A stretch of DNA of 64,000 nucleotides, from NCBI RefSeq assembly GCF_008386695.1, contig NZ_VUOC01000003.1, forward strand, positions 730,421 through 794,420, read 5' to 3'. The DNA is from Chitinophaga agrisoli (GTDB taxonomy: Bacteria; Bacteroidota; Bacteroidia; Chitinophagales; Chitinophagaceae). Both the position numbers and the translations under genes were made by a program. Shown here in pieces: positions 44,855 to 52,781 of the stretch. The notes under the pieces were generated by a model. It was not told where the DNA came from and made no database searches. It saw only the letters and a program-made list of their open reading frames with translations. The first letter of the stretch is position 1; each line of letters begins with the position of its first letter.

Positions 44855-45583
44855 CTACGACCTATAATTCAGCGGAATAAAAAAGCTCCACTTCTCCTTT
44901 AGCTTTCCATCTTCAAACAGCTCAAAATTGAACCATCCGGAATGCAGGAAAATAGCCTTTTCGAGTATCAGGAAGGGCTCCTTTACTTTGTCGATCTCAA
45001 AGAGGAATGCGCCGGTGGCTTCATAGAACTTAACGGAATAATTCTTTTTAGGCGCTTCCGGCAGGTTGATGTTCACGTTGCCGTCCACAGTGGTATAGAT
45101 AGTGTTGGAAGGATGCCATATGACCTTTTCGGGCGCTTTTTCGGGTGACTTGCCAGTTGCGGTAGGCGGCCCGTTGGTGATATCTTCTGCCTGCAATTTG
45201 GTGCTGGCGCTGATGGTGCTGTCCGGTACGGCCAGCACTACCTTACTGTACATATAACGGCCTGTGTTGAACAGGATGAACAGGCGGTAGTAGTTGGTGC
45301 CGGGTAAAGGCTTATTATCCAGGAATACGTTACGGGTTTGGGTAGGGTAGGAGGCGTACGCTATTGTATTGAAGTTGAGCACACTATCAAGGGAGCGCTG
45401 GATGCCGATCTGTTTTACATTGGTAAAACCCGATAACCATTCCAGCTGGATCTTGCCGGTTTTGATTAAGGCCATAAAGTCGGGCAGTACCGGTGGGGTA
45501 TACTGCTGCGACTGTGCGTTCACCGACAGGGTGAATATGGAAAATAGTAATGCAATAAAAGATAAACGCGCGATCTGCTTCAT
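44855..45583 (-). CDS. Secreted protein of unknown function
   Basis: 242 residues. The start MKQIARLSFIALLFSIFTLSVNAQ is a signal peptide. At about 40-110 there is a fibronectin-III-like pattern (GKIQLEWLSGF, IGIQRSLDSVLNFNTIAYAS, NYYRLFIL) like that found in cell-surface proteins of this phylum. The C-terminus (about 185-240) has another beta-rich block, YSVKFYEATGAFLFEIDKV. No type IX sorting domain is obvious. I do not recognise a named family. Confidence 0.72.
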   Translation of the reverse strand: MKQIARLSFIALLFSIFTLSVNAQSQQYTPPVLPDFMALIKTGKIQLEWLSGFTNVKQIGIQRSLDSVLNFNTIAYASYPTQTRNVFLDNKPLPGTNYYRLFILFNTGRYMYSKVVLAVPDSTISASTKLQAEDITNGPPTATGKSPEKAPEKVIWHPSNTIYTTVDGNVNINLPEAPKKNYSVKFYEATGAFLFEIDKVKEPFLILEKAIFLHSGWFNFELFEDGKLKEKWSFFIPLNYRS

Positions 45584-45714
45584 ACGTCAAAAACAAGTTC
45601 CTCTTTAGTGGTTCCTCCCGCCTTACCGGTACCTGTATATCCATATGCCGGATGGGTGCTACCTTACCGGGATGGATGCTGATGATGGTGTAACGGGATT
45701 TTCTATCAAGTTGG

Positions 45715-45722
45715 CAAAAATA
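45715..45722 (-). promoter_or_regulatory. Candidate -7 element of the secreted-protein gene
   Basis: Minus-strand TATTTTTG fits TAnnTTTG perfectly. It lies 131 bp before the ATG at 45583, giving a long leader; the homopolymer makes a chance match possible. Confidence 0.35.
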
Positions 45723-45752
45723 CAATTAGCCCCCAATATAGCGAACAGCTTT

Positions 45753-46625
45753 TTAAAAGCATAAAACGCCGGGAGGAAGGGAAAGATTGCCCTGTAAGCC
45801 GCCGGTATGCAGGAGCAGGATGCGGCTGCCGGCCGGAAAGTGTTGCTGCACCGCCAGTTCGCGGAAGGCCCATACCATTTTGGCGGTATAGATCATATCC
45901 AGCGGCACCCGGGTTTGGTTATAAAAATCATTCATAAAAGTAATCAAAGCGGGCGTGGCTTTAGCGTAACCGCCTATATGGAAATCATGGTATAATTGCC
46001 AGTTGACGCTGATATGCGGGCGCAGCAGTTGGGGTATTTCCTGTTGCAGGTACGCAGCCCCTTTTAGTACTACAATACCGATTACCTGCTGGTGGGGTAG
46101 TGCGCTGTTAATCAGGCCCGCCAAGGTCGTGCCTGTGCCTACCGGGCACATAATATGTGTGTATGGATGGGTGGGCGCCTGAGACAAGATCTCCTCGCAA
46201 CCCCGTACGCCGGCGGCATTATGGCCGCCTTCGGGGATCAGGTAGCCTTCCGGGAATTGTTGGCCCCAGGGGTAGGTATCCTTTTGGCGGTAGGCTTCCC
46301 GGCTAATGAATTGTAGCTCCATGCCGTATTGCTGCGCCTGTAGCAGGGTATGGCTTAGCTGAGGGGCGGCCTCGCCGCGGATAATGCCAGTGCTTTGCAG
46401 GCCGGCCATGTGGCAGGCAGCGGCGGTGGCGGCTATATGGTTGGAGAAGGCGCCGCCAAAAGTAACGATGCGGGTTTTACCCGCTGACCGGGCCGCTTCC
46501 AGGTTGTATTGCAACTTAAACCATTTGTTGCCGGATACTTCCGGATGCAGCAGGTCTAAACGCAGCATGGCTGCCTCCTGACCTGGAGGCAGCCATGCTG
46601 GTTGTATGGATTGTATCTGTATCAA
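45753..46625 (-). CDS. PLP-dependent 1-aminocyclopropane-1-carboxylate deaminase / D-cysteine desulfhydrase family protein
   Basis: 290 residues. The PLP-binding Lys lies in HPEVSGNKWFKLQYNL at about 28-43, followed by the substrate-loop FGGAFSNHIAATAA at about 56-69, and a phosphate-binding CPVGTGTTLAGL at about 160-171. The family (fold type II) deaminates ACC or breaks down D-cysteine to pyruvate, ammonia and sulfide. Without known specificity residues I prefer the family name; D-cysteine desulfhydrase activity is the more common finding. It lies between the GH20 gene and a secreted-protein gene on the same strand. Confidence 0.9.
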   Translation of the reverse strand: MIQIQSIQPAWLPPGQEAAMLRLDLLHPEVSGNKWFKLQYNLEAARSAGKTRIVTFGGAFSNHIAATAAACHMAGLQSTGIIRGEAAPQLSHTLLQAQQYGMELQFISREAYRQKDTYPWGQQFPEGYLIPEGGHNAAGVRGCEEILSQAPTHPYTHIMCPVGTGTTLAGLINSALPHQQVIGIVVLKGAAYLQQEIPQLLRPHISVNWQLYHDFHIGGYAKATPALITFMNDFYNQTRVPLDMIYTAKMVWAFRELAVQQHFPAGSRILLLHTGGLQGNLSLPPGVLCF

Positions 46626-46651
46626 AAGCTGTAAAGGCCTGCAAGATACTA

Positions 46652-46693
46652 TACAATGGCTAATAGCTAACTGCTAAAAGCTAACAGCTAGTT
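46652..46693. repeat. AGCTAA-type repeat at the GH20 stop codon
   Basis: The words GGCTAATAGCTAACTGC and TAAAAGCTAACAGCTAG are tandem variants of one motif. The TAG stop codon of the hexosaminidase gene (46690-46688 on the minus strand) falls in the last AGCTAG. Confidence 0.6.
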
Positions 46694-48955
46694 AAACAGC
46701 GCATTGCGCAGGTTAATGTTAGCGCCTTTTGTGCGTACGGTTACACCCAGTTCACCAGCGCCTCCGGCGTTAAAATACTGCAGCTTCACCTTATGGAAGC
46801 CCGGGCGGAGGGGCAGGATGCCCGTTTTCTCCATGGGCGCATGTTCGCCGTCATTGTCTATTACCACTTCATCGTCTATGTACAGTACGGCGCCATCGTC
46901 GCATTTGAGGTTGAATTCGTAAATACCTTCTGTATCTGCCTTCAGGTATCCTTCGTAGGCTACGCTAAAAGCGTTCTTAGACAGGAAAGGGCGGATATCG
47001 AATGCTGGTTGTACGCCGCTGCTGTCTGCCTGACCTTTTATCTGCCTGGCATTTTTAAAGGCATGGAAATAAGCGTTAAAGCGGGCCCCTTTGTTGGCAG
47101 GATTTACGTTGGCAGCCGCCACATAATCCCGGCGCAGGTAGGTAGCGCTGTATACGGCGCTTTTACGGCCGGAGGGCGTTACCACTATGCACTTAAGCAC
47201 GGTAGGCTCTTTGTGCAGGGCCAGGTTAATAGGCTCCGTATAACGGCTGCTGCTGGCGGTAGGCTCGCTGCCATCCGTTGTATAGTAGATCGCTGCGCCA
47301 TCTACCATGGGGCGCAGGGTAACGGTGGTATGGTTGGCGGTGGTCACATTATTTTCCAGGCCGGCGGGCTCCGGTATGCGGAAGGGAATATGGGCTTTGT
47401 CCATACGGGCCAGCTGGGCGGGCAGGCGTTCCAGGAAACCGGGGTAATCCTTGGCGCTAGCCGGTGACCAGGTGATCTCTGATACGGCCAGGGCGCGGGG
47501 CCAGGTCATATAGTCCACCACCTGGGCAGTAGGCATGTACTCTGTCCAGATGTTCGCCTGCACGCCTTTGATATAGGATTGCTCTTTGGCGTCCAGGGTG
47601 GGGGGCAGTGGCTCATAGTTATATACGGCCTGCAGGGGCAGGTAACCGCCAATGGTCAGTGGTTCGCTTACCGGGTTGCCCTGGTAATAATCCAGGTACA
47701 GATAGGTGTTGGGCGTCATGATCACATCGTGGTGCTCTTTGGCCGCGGCAATACCGCCTGCTTCGCCACGCCAGCTCATAACGGTGGCATTGGGCGCCAG
47801 ACCGCCTTCCAGGATCTCGTCCCAGCCTATGATACGGCGTCCTTTGCTGTTCAGGAACTTTTCCATGCGCTGTATAAAATAGCTTTGCAGGGCATGTTCA
47901 TCCTTGAGGCCCAGTTCCTTAATGCGGCGTTGGCATTTGGGGCATTCTTTCCAGCGGTCCTTGGGGCATTCGTCGCCGCCAATGTGGATGTACTGGCCGG
48001 GAAACAGGTCTATTACCTCTGTGAGCACATCCTGGAGAAAAGTATATACGGAGTCATTGCCCGCGCAGTACACTTCTTTATCCACGCCCCATTTGGTAGC
48101 CACATGATAGGGGCCGCCGGTGCATCCCAGGTTGGGATAGGCTGCCAGTACGGCCTCTGAGTGGCCGGGCATTTCGATTTCCGGGATAATGGTGATATGG
48201 CGGTCTGCTGCGTATTTCACCACCTCGCGGATCTCATCCTGCGTATAGGTGCCGCCATGCGGTATGCCGTCATAAGTATTGCTGCGGGCTGCATGGCCTA
48301 CCACCGTTTCTTTACGGGTGGAGGAAAGCTCCTGCAGGCGCGGGTATTTCTTGATCTCTATATGCCAGCCCTGGTCATCTGTTAAGTGCCAGTGGAAGGT
48401 ATTGAACTTGTACTGCGCCATTACGTCTATGTACTGTTTTACATAAGACACGGGGAAGAAATGGCGGCCGCAATCCAGCATCAGGCCACGGTAGGCAAAA
48501 CGGGGCGCGTCTGTAATACGTACGGCGGGTACGGTAAGCCCGCTGCTGCCCTGGGCACTGATGAGCTGTTCCAGGGTTTGCAGGCCATAGAACATGCCGG
48601 CGCCGTTACCGCGGATCTGGACCATCTTATCAGTGATCCAGAGGCTATAGCCTTCTGCCGGCTGTTTTTTATCATTTACAATGATAATTTGCCCGTTGGA
48701 AACCACGGTGCTGGCCTTGTGGGCGGATAAGCTAACCCCCTGTTTATCCTTCAGGAAGCTAACCAGCAAGTCTGCCACCTTTTTGGATTCATCGTCTCCA
48801 TAGATAACCAGCGTATTGTTGCCGGCGGTGAAACTGCCGGGCAGTACCTGTACAGACTTAGGCTGCGGGATGATACGGATAGCCGTTGACGGTTGCTGGG
48901 CCCAGGCGGTAATGCATAACAGCAACGCCCAGGATGACACTAAAAATTTTCTCAT
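46688..48955 (-). CDS. Beta-N-acetylhexosaminidase, GH20, with PA14 domain
   Basis: 755 residues. The signal peptide ends near residue 19 (CITAWAQ). A GH20b domain is at about 25-150, and the catalytic barrel at about 155-510 contains FHWHLTDDQGWHIEIKKYP and HIGGDECPK near 325, whose adjacent Asp-Glu is the catalytic pair of this substrate-assisted family. A chitobiase-like C-terminal domain follows at about 535-605, and a PA14 domain at about 615-750. It releases terminal GlcNAc or GalNAc from chito-oligosaccharides or glycoproteins in the periplasm or at the surface. It is divergent from the salvage kinase operon at 49210. Confidence 0.96.
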   Translation of the reverse strand: MRKFLVSSWALLLCITAWAQQPSTAIRIIPQPKSVQVLPGSFTAGNNTLVIYGDDESKKVADLLVSFLKDKQGVSLSAHKASTVVSNGQIIIVNDKKQPAEGYSLWITDKMVQIRGNGAGMFYGLQTLEQLISAQGSSGLTVPAVRITDAPRFAYRGLMLDCGRHFFPVSYVKQYIDVMAQYKFNTFHWHLTDDQGWHIEIKKYPRLQELSSTRKETVVGHAARSNTYDGIPHGGTYTQDEIREVVKYAADRHITIIPEIEMPGHSEAVLAAYPNLGCTGGPYHVATKWGVDKEVYCAGNDSVYTFLQDVLTEVIDLFPGQYIHIGGDECPKDRWKECPKCQRRIKELGLKDEHALQSYFIQRMEKFLNSKGRRIIGWDEILEGGLAPNATVMSWRGEAGGIAAAKEHHDVIMTPNTYLYLDYYQGNPVSEPLTIGGYLPLQAVYNYEPLPPTLDAKEQSYIKGVQANIWTEYMPTAQVVDYMTWPRALAVSEITWSPASAKDYPGFLERLPAQLARMDKAHIPFRIPEPAGLENNVTTANHTTVTLRPMVDGAAIYYTTDGSEPTASSSRYTEPINLALHKEPTVLKCIVVTPSGRKSAVYSATYLRRDYVAAANVNPANKGARFNAYFHAFKNARQIKGQADSSGVQPAFDIRPFLSKNAFSVAYEGYLKADTEGIYEFNLKCDDGAVLYIDDEVVIDNDGEHAPMEKTGILPLRPGFHKVKLQYFNAGGAGELGVTVRTKGANINLRNALFN

Positions 48956-49209
48956 GTTTATAGTCGTGGTTATGTTTTTCTGGTTCCGGCAGCCTTTAAG
49001 CTGCTTTAATAAGTAACGTGGATGTTATACATATTACGCGGCGCAACGCATTTATACCCACTGCCTTTGCGGGCCTCTCTACCTCGTGCTGCCCCTGGCT
49101 TTTTCCCCACATCCCTTGAAAAAGTGCGTGTGAAAATACTTTTAATGATTAAATTTAACGCTGATATTTATGGTTAAATATTTGAAAATTAAAAACTAAT
49201 CAGTAGAAA

Positions 49210-50109
49210 ATGAAACCAACGTTATTGATCCTGGCCGCAGGAATGGCAAGCCGTTATGGTAGCTTAAAGCAGATACAGCAGTTTGGTCCCAGTGGCGAAA
49301 CGATCGTGGATTACTCTATTTTCGATGCCATACGCGCTGGTTTCGGTAAGATCGTGTTCATTATCCGTAAGGATTTTGAAAAGGAGTTTAAAGAGATCTT
49401 TGAGCCCAAGCTGAAAGGCCGGGCAGCTACAGATTATGTTTACCAGGAGATGGACGCCTTTACCGGCAAGTACCCGGTACCTGCTGAACGTTCCAAGCCC
49501 TGGGGCACCGCCCACGCGGTATTATGCGCCAAGAACGCTATTAACGAGCCTTTTGCCGTAATTAATGCAGATGACTTCTACGGCCGGGATGCTTTCGAGA
49601 AAGCGGCCGATTTCCTCAATAACCGTTGCAAACCAGACGTGTATGCCGTAATAGGCTATGAGCTGGGCAAAACTATCAGCGAGCATGGTTCCGTTTCCCG
49701 TGGCGTATGCGCTGCAGATGCTAATGGTAACCTGGCTGCCATCAACGAAAGGACCAAGATCTATAAAGATGGCGGCGAGATCGTGTATGAAGACGCTGAT
49801 GGCTCCAAACACCCGCTCACGCCTGATACCCCGGTATCCATGAACTTCTGGGGCTTCCATCCTTCCGTATTCGACTTTAGCGAAGAGCAGTTCAGCGAGT
49901 TCCTGGAAAAGAACCTGAGCAATCCTAAGGCGGAATTCTTCATCCCTATCGTGGTAGATCATTTTATCAAGACAAAGGGCGTGGTGAATGTAATACCTAC
50001 CAGTTCCCAATGGTTTGGCGTTACCTATAAGGAAGATGCGCCGGGCGTACAGGCCAGCCTTTCTGCCCTGGTAGCCGCCGGAGAATATCCTGATAATTTA
50101 TGGAAATAA
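49210..50109 (+). CDS. Sugar-1-phosphate nucleotidyltransferase, probable UDP-HexNAc pyrophosphorylase
   Basis: 299 residues. The nucleotide-binding LLILAAGMASRYGSLKQ is at about 4-20, an NADDFYG motif with the metal-binding Asp at about 118-124, and KPWGTAHAVL at about 97-106. It joins a sugar 1-phosphate to a nucleoside triphosphate. It overlaps the kinase gene by 10 bp. That coupling with an N-acetylhexosamine kinase, and the divergent GH20, suggest UTP and GlcNAc-1-P or GalNAc-1-P as substrates. The substrate choice is inference. Confidence 0.88.
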   Translation: MKPTLLILAAGMASRYGSLKQIQQFGPSGETIVDYSIFDAIRAGFGKIVFIIRKDFEKEFKEIFEPKLKGRAATDYVYQEMDAFTGKYPVPAERSKPWGTAHAVLCAKNAINEPFAVINADDFYGRDAFEKAADFLNNRCKPDVYAVIGYELGKTISEHGSVSRGVCAADANGNLAAINERTKIYKDGGEIVYEDADGSKHPLTPDTPVSMNFWGFHPSVFDFSEEQFSEFLEKNLSNPKAEFFIPIVVDHFIKTKGVVNVIPTSSQWFGVTYKEDAPGVQASLSALVAAGEYPDNLWK

Positions 50110-51191
50110 GACCACATGCGTTTATACTGCAAGCTTTTGATATCGATGCCCCTGGCACCGGTATCAAAAAGTTTGGCAGTGGTCATATCAACAATACCTT
50201 CCTGGTAGAAAAGGAAGATGGTAGCCGTTTTGTGTTACAGCGTATTAATGCCGCCGTGTTCCGGGAGCCGGAAATTATAGCCCGCAACCAGCGTATGGCG
50301 GCGGATTACCTGGCTAAACACCACCCGGGTTACCTGTTCATCACGCCCGTGCCCACCGTAGAAGGGGAGGACCTGTTTGTGCTGGAAGATGAGTACTGGC
50401 GTATGATCCCCTTTATAGCCGGTTCTGTGACCGTAGACCAGGCAGATGTACCGGCGCAGGCCTACGAAGCGGCCCAACAGTTTGGGCGCCTGGCGCGCCT
50501 GCTGGATGGGATAGACCTGCAGCATTTTGGGGCCAGTATTCCCAATTTCCATAACCTTACGCTGCGGTATGCCGCCTTCCAGGAAGCCATCCGGCATGCC
50601 GGGGAAGAACGCCGCCGCCAGGCAGAAGCGCTTACAGAGGCATTCCTGCGCTATTCAAACATTGCGGTCACTTATGAGCGCCTGAAAACGGATCCGCATT
50701 TCCGCGACCGTCTCATGCACCATGATACCAAGATCAATAATGTACTGCTGCAGCAAGGTACCTATAAAGGGCTTTGCGTATGCGATCTGGATACGCTGAT
50801 GCCGGGCAAGATCATCTCTGACCTGGGCGATATGGTGCGCACTTACGTGTGCCCTGTATCTGAAGAGGAGCAGGATTGTGACCGCATCGTTATCCGTGAG
50901 GACTATTATGAGGCATTGATGGATGGTTACCTGTCTGAGATAGGGCCTTCGCTTACGAAGATAGAGCGGGAGCAGCTGTTCTTTGCCGGCCAGTTCATGA
51001 TCTATATGCAGGGTATCCGTTTTCTTACAGACTTCCTGAACGGGGATATTTACTATCCCATTAAATACCCGGATCATAACTACAACCGGGCTAAGAATCA
51101 GCTCACGTTATTAGAGCGTTTGCAGGAAAAAGAACCTGTTTTACGGGGCATTATCAGCAAATGTCTTGGAAAAGCAAGGAATGATATATAA
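50100..51191 (+). CDS. nahK: N-acetylhexosamine 1-kinase (NahK-like)
   Basis: 363 residues, close to the roughly 360 of characterised NahK. An N-terminal nucleotide loop GSGHINNTFLV is at about 27-37, and the kinase catalytic block HHDTKINNVLL at about 206-216. DLDTLMPGKIISDLGDMVR follows at about 225-243, and the C-terminal FLTDFLNGDIYYPIKYPDHN is a NahK hallmark. It phosphorylates GlcNAc or GalNAc at C1 with ATP. The start codon lies inside the last codons of the nucleotidyltransferase gene (10-bp overlap), so translation is coupled. Confidence 0.92.
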   Translation: MEIRPHAFILQAFDIDAPGTGIKKFGSGHINNTFLVEKEDGSRFVLQRINAAVFREPEIIARNQRMAADYLAKHHPGYLFITPVPTVEGEDLFVLEDEYWRMIPFIAGSVTVDQADVPAQAYEAAQQFGRLARLLDGIDLQHFGASIPNFHNLTLRYAAFQEAIRHAGEERRRQAEALTEAFLRYSNIAVTYERLKTDPHFRDRLMHHDTKINNVLLQQGTYKGLCVCDLDTLMPGKIISDLGDMVRTYVCPVSEEEQDCDRIVIREDYYEALMDGYLSEIGPSLTKIEREQLFFAGQFMIYMQGIRFLTDFLNGDIYYPIKYPDHNYNRAKNQLTLLERLQEKEPVLRGIISKCLGKARNDI

Positions 51192-51296
51192 TAATCTTTT
51201 TATTTTGGTTGATAATTTCTAAGTTGGGAGTTAAATTTTTAAATATCTTCAAAAAATGACAACCTGTTTGCGAAATATCAAAATTTTAAAAGTTTA

Positions 51297-51327
51297 TTGC
51301 TTTTTCGTGCATACTCTAATACATTTG
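51297..51327 (+). promoter_or_regulatory. Promoter of the ilv operon
   Basis: TTG at 51297-51299, a 20-bp spacer and a perfect TACATTTG -7 element at 51320-51327. The same spacing is found at the oxidoreductase promoter (59312-59342). Transcription should start near 51334, about 23 nt before the leader-peptide ATG. Confidence 0.75.
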
Positions 51328-51356
51328 TAGTCACAGTTAAAAAATACACACCTCCA

Positions 51357-51470
51357 ATGTGGGTAAATAAAGACAACAATAAACTCAATCACATCGTACC
51401 GCAGCTCAACTGGGCCATAACGCTGGTCGTGATCGTCGTTGTCATTATAAGCCACCAATATGGAGGATAG
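51357..51470 (+). CDS. ilvL: ilv operon leader peptide
   Basis: 37 residues, MWVNKDNNKLNHIVPQLNWA followed by the run ITLVVIVVVII at 21-31, then SHQYGG and TAG. Eleven consecutive codons include five Val and four Ile codons plus one Leu. This is closely similar in design to the leader peptide of the enterobacterial ilv operon. It lies between the promoter and the attenuator terminator and has no other apparent role. The ORF is too short for standard gene callers. Confidence 0.9.
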   Translation: MWVNKDNNKLNHIVPQLNWAITLVVIVVVIISHQYGG

Positions 51471-51503
51471 GTCGACGTGTAAAATCACAACTAAGATATA
51501 ATC

Positions 51504-51536
51504 GCCTTCCTCCGCAAAGAGGAAGGCTTTTTTTTT
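51504..51536 (+). terminator. Attenuator terminator before ilvE
   Basis: A 9-bp stem GCCTTCCTC / GAGGAAGGC with a 6-nt loop (CGCAAA), followed by nine T residues. It is 67 bp before the ilvE ATG. It ends transcription in branched-chain-amino-acid excess. Confidence 0.93.
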
Positions 51537-51603
51537 GAGCAGTAATCCATCTAAATCGTAAACGGTCAAACAACATTAAATAAGCTTATAATTTCTAAAT
51601 CAT

Positions 51604-52506
51604 ATGTACAGCTACTACAACGAGAACACCATTCTTTACTTTGACGGTGAGTACCTGAAAGCCACAGAGGCTAAAATAGATTTGTATGGTCAATCCCTGC
51701 ATTATGGTTATGCTGTTTTTGAAGGCATCCGCGCCTACAAAACAGAAAAGGGCGAAGTGAAAATTTTCAAGGCTATGGAGCACTTCGACCGGTTCAAGCG
51801 TTCCTGCGAGCTGATACACATCCCTTACAACTACAACAATGAAGAGCTGGTAGCCGCTTGTTACAAGGTGCTGGAGCTGAATAACATGGAAGAGGCGTAC
51901 ATCCGTCCGCTGATGATATGTCCGCCCAACATGACCCTGAAAGCCGCCAGCGAGTCACATCTGCTGATCTGTGCATGGGAGTGGGGCGCGTACCTGGGCG
52001 AAAAGCTGCTGCGCGTAATGACCTCTTCTTACCAGCGTCCTAATCCGAAGGCGTTCCAGATCGAATCCAAATCGTCCGGATTGTACGTAAACTCCATCCT
52101 GGCTTCGCAGGAAGCAAAACAGAATGGTTATGACGAAGCGCTGCTGCTGGACATTAACGGTAATGTAGCAGAAGGCCCCGGCGCCAACATCTTCTTTGAA
52201 AAGAACGGCAAATTGTTCACCCCTCCTCCCGGCAACATCCTGCCAGGTATTACCCGCGCTACCGTGATCGAACTGGCCCGCGAGCTGGGTATTCCCCTGG
52301 AAGAGAAGTTATTCACTATTGAAGAGCTGAAACAGGCAGAAAGCGTATTCTATTGCGGTACTGCTGCTGAAGTGATTGGCTGGGACTCCCTGGACGGTCA
52401 AACCTTCCCCAAACCCTGGACCGAATCCCTGGGCAAATTATTACAACAGGCCTACAAAGCCAAAGTGCTGGAAAAAGAATTCAAGCGCGAAGCAAAAGTG
52501 GCTTAA
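51604..52506 (+). CDS. ilvE: Branched-chain-amino-acid aminotransferase, class IV
   Basis: 300 residues. Class IV fold with GQSLHYGYAVFEGIRAY at about 29-45, the region of the catalytic Lys ESKSSGLYVNSILASQEAK at about 158-176, and the cofactor-phosphate block NVAEGPGANIFF at about 188-199 and PGITRATVIELA at about 217-228. It exchanges amino groups between glutamate and the 2-oxo acids of Val, Ile and Leu. It is the first structural gene after the attenuator. A 12-bp hairpin follows its stop, and the next gene is 275 bp away, so ilvE may have its own shorter mRNA. Confidence 0.96.
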   Translation: MYSYYNENTILYFDGEYLKATEAKIDLYGQSLHYGYAVFEGIRAYKTEKGEVKIFKAMEHFDRFKRSCELIHIPYNYNNEELVAACYKVLELNNMEEAYIRPLMICPPNMTLKAASESHLLICAWEWGAYLGEKLLRVMTSSYQRPNPKAFQIESKSSGLYVNSILASQEAKQNGYDEALLLDINGNVAEGPGANIFFEKNGKLFTPPPGNILPGITRATVIELARELGIPLEEKLFTIEELKQAESVFYCGTAAEVIGWDSLDGQTFPKPWTESLGKLLQQAYKAKVLEKEFKREAKVA

Positions 52507-52518
52507 ACCCATCATAAC

Positions 52519-52548
52519 GGAGTGCGGAATTCACGGATTCCGCACTCC
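52519..52548 (+). other. Stable hairpin between ilvE and ilvD
   Basis: The 12-bp perfect stem GGAGTGCGGAAT / ATTCCGCACTCC with a 6-nt loop begins 12 bp after ilvE. There is no U-run, so it is probably not a terminator; it may protect or process the mRNA. Smaller hairpins (CCGGGATT / AATCCGG with a bulge; ACGGAT / ATCCGT at about 52620-52645) follow in the same 275-bp gap. Confidence 0.6.
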
Positions 52549-52781
52549 GGGATTTCTTTGGAATCCGGAATTTCGACCTTACGATTTGCAGTGCAGTAAA
52601 GGGTTTGAGCCATAAAAGCACGGATTTGAAAACCGTGTATCCGTTAATTGTTGGTTTGGCGCTTCCCACTATTACTGACTATTTTGTAGCCTCATAAAGT
52701 CCTGCCTGGTGGCGGGATAGAGGGAACTTTTTTTCTCAAAAAACAGGAACCTGGTAATTCACCGGCATAATTCAATCGGCA

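Larger units (their letters stand above)
51351..51536 (+). promoter_or_regulatory. Ribosome-mediated transcription attenuator of the ilv operon
   Basis: Four segments can be paired in the classical way. Segment 1 (CCTCCA, 51351-51356) can pair with segment 2 (TGGAGG, 51461-51466). Segment 2 extended (GGAGGATAGG, 51462-51471) can pair with segment 3 (CCTTCCTCC, 51505-51513) in nine base pairs with one bulged T. Segment 3 otherwise pairs with segment 4 to form the terminator (51504-51527, then U-run). A ribosome stalled on the Val/Ile codons (51426-51449) leaves segment 2 free and allows read-through; one that reaches the stop codon at 51468-51470 covers segment 2 and permits termination. Confidence 0.9.

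Noticed and set aside
52615-52645. tRNA-like anticodon arm between ilvE and ilvD
   Set aside because: The segment CGGATTTGAAAACCG resembles a serine tRNA anticodon arm, but no acceptor stem, D arm or T arm can be placed around it.
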